IMG/VR virus record: IMGVR_UViG_3300036719_003541
Coordinates: 1-23,185 of that record
DNA: 23,185 nt
Source: a virus
Strand: one strand, 5' to 3'
Every line of letters starts with the position of its first letter. Positions within the stretch are counted from its first letter, which is position 1. Of this stretch, positions 23,062 to 23,185 are shown in pieces. The translations under genes were made by a program, and so were the position numbers. The notes beneath the pieces were generated by a model. It had not been told where the DNA came from, made no database searches, and was given only the letters and a program-made list of their open reading frames with translations.

Positions 23062-23065
23062 GCTA

Positions 23066-23080
23066 GCAAACGGTGTGCCA
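23066..23080 (-). promoter_or_regulatory. Sigma-54-like -24/-12 sequence, minus strand (copy 3)
   Basis: TGGCACACCGTTTGC on the minus strand fits TGGCAC-N5-TTGC, 4 bases beyond the second palindrome. Confidence 0.45.
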
Positions 23081-23112
23081 CAAAAATCTTTTTTTGACTA
23101 CATTTTCTTTGC

Positions 23113-23140
23113 TTGACAAGCCGATATCTAACTGTAGAAT
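23113..23140 (+). promoter_or_regulatory. Sigma-70-type promoter of the gene at the right edge
   Basis: TTGACA, 16-base spacer, TAGAAT (23135-23140), 29 bases before the ATG at 23170. Confidence 0.85.
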
Positions 23141-23169
23141 CAACGCATCACCCCAACGGAGATTGAAAA

Positions 23170-23185
23170 ATGATTCTCGAAGATA
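23170..23185 (+). CDS. Start of an unknown gene, cut by the window edge
   Basis: ATG with GGAG upstream (CGGAGATTGAAAA) and a strong promoter before it; only M-I-L-E-D is visible. Nothing can be said about its product. Its promoter context is the same as for the genes at 21066 and 21894. Confidence 0.55.

Overview
The window is part of the genome of a tailed double-stranded DNA phage (Caudoviricetes) or a prophage of that kind. The evidence is a continuous head and packaging module on the minus strand: small terminase candidate, HNH nuclease, ERCC4 nuclease, large terminase, portal, protease with scaffold, small head protein, HK97-type major capsid protein, neck-type protein. It is followed by very large fibre genes built from collagen-like and YadA-like repeats. 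There are no rRNA, tRNA, integrase or host housekeeping genes, so neither the host nor the lifestyle can be read directly. The style of the proteins is typical of uncultured aquatic phages (inference).

Layout. (1) Positions 1-9254, minus strand: virion surface and adhesion genes. In transcription order these are a small BppU-like protein, a 1700-residue collagen/YadA-like fibre, a sulfotransferase, a 118-residue protein, a 689-residue fibre sharing cassettes with the first, and a LamG-like protein cut by the window edge. (2) Positions 9271-19420, minus strand: head and packaging genes, most of them overlapping or a few bases apart, headed by a 57-residue ORF and a sigma-factor-like protein. 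A terminator lies directly after the major capsid gene. (3) Positions 19421-19504: a compact divergent promoter region. It feeds the late operon leftwards and a small helix-turn-helix (HTH) gene rightwards, and the HTH gene ends at a good terminator. (4) Positions 19783-23185, plus strand: a visibly more GC-rich arm of small genes, including two paralogues, a small Cys-rich protein, three tiny hydrophobic proteins and several unknowns. These genes are spaced by GC hairpins and by three copies of an elaborate promoter-proximal element.

How it works together (inference). The right arm looks like an early or accessory region transcribed by host RNA polymerase. Three sigma-70-type promoters there have the same 16-base spacer. 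Upstream of each lies a 44-base block of two CTGCCAAAATGGCAG-type palindromes around a CCGCGG core, followed by a sequence matching the sigma-54 -24/-12 consensus on the opposite strand. The left arm looks like the late operon. Its own sigma-like protein, with a Cys-rich insertion, is encoded near the front and could redirect transcription. The most unusual features are the repeated palindrome and sigma-54-like modules, a scaffold start nested inside the protease gene with a perfect Shine-Dalgarno (SD) sequence, the sulfotransferase inside the fibre cluster, and the repeat architecture of the large fibre.
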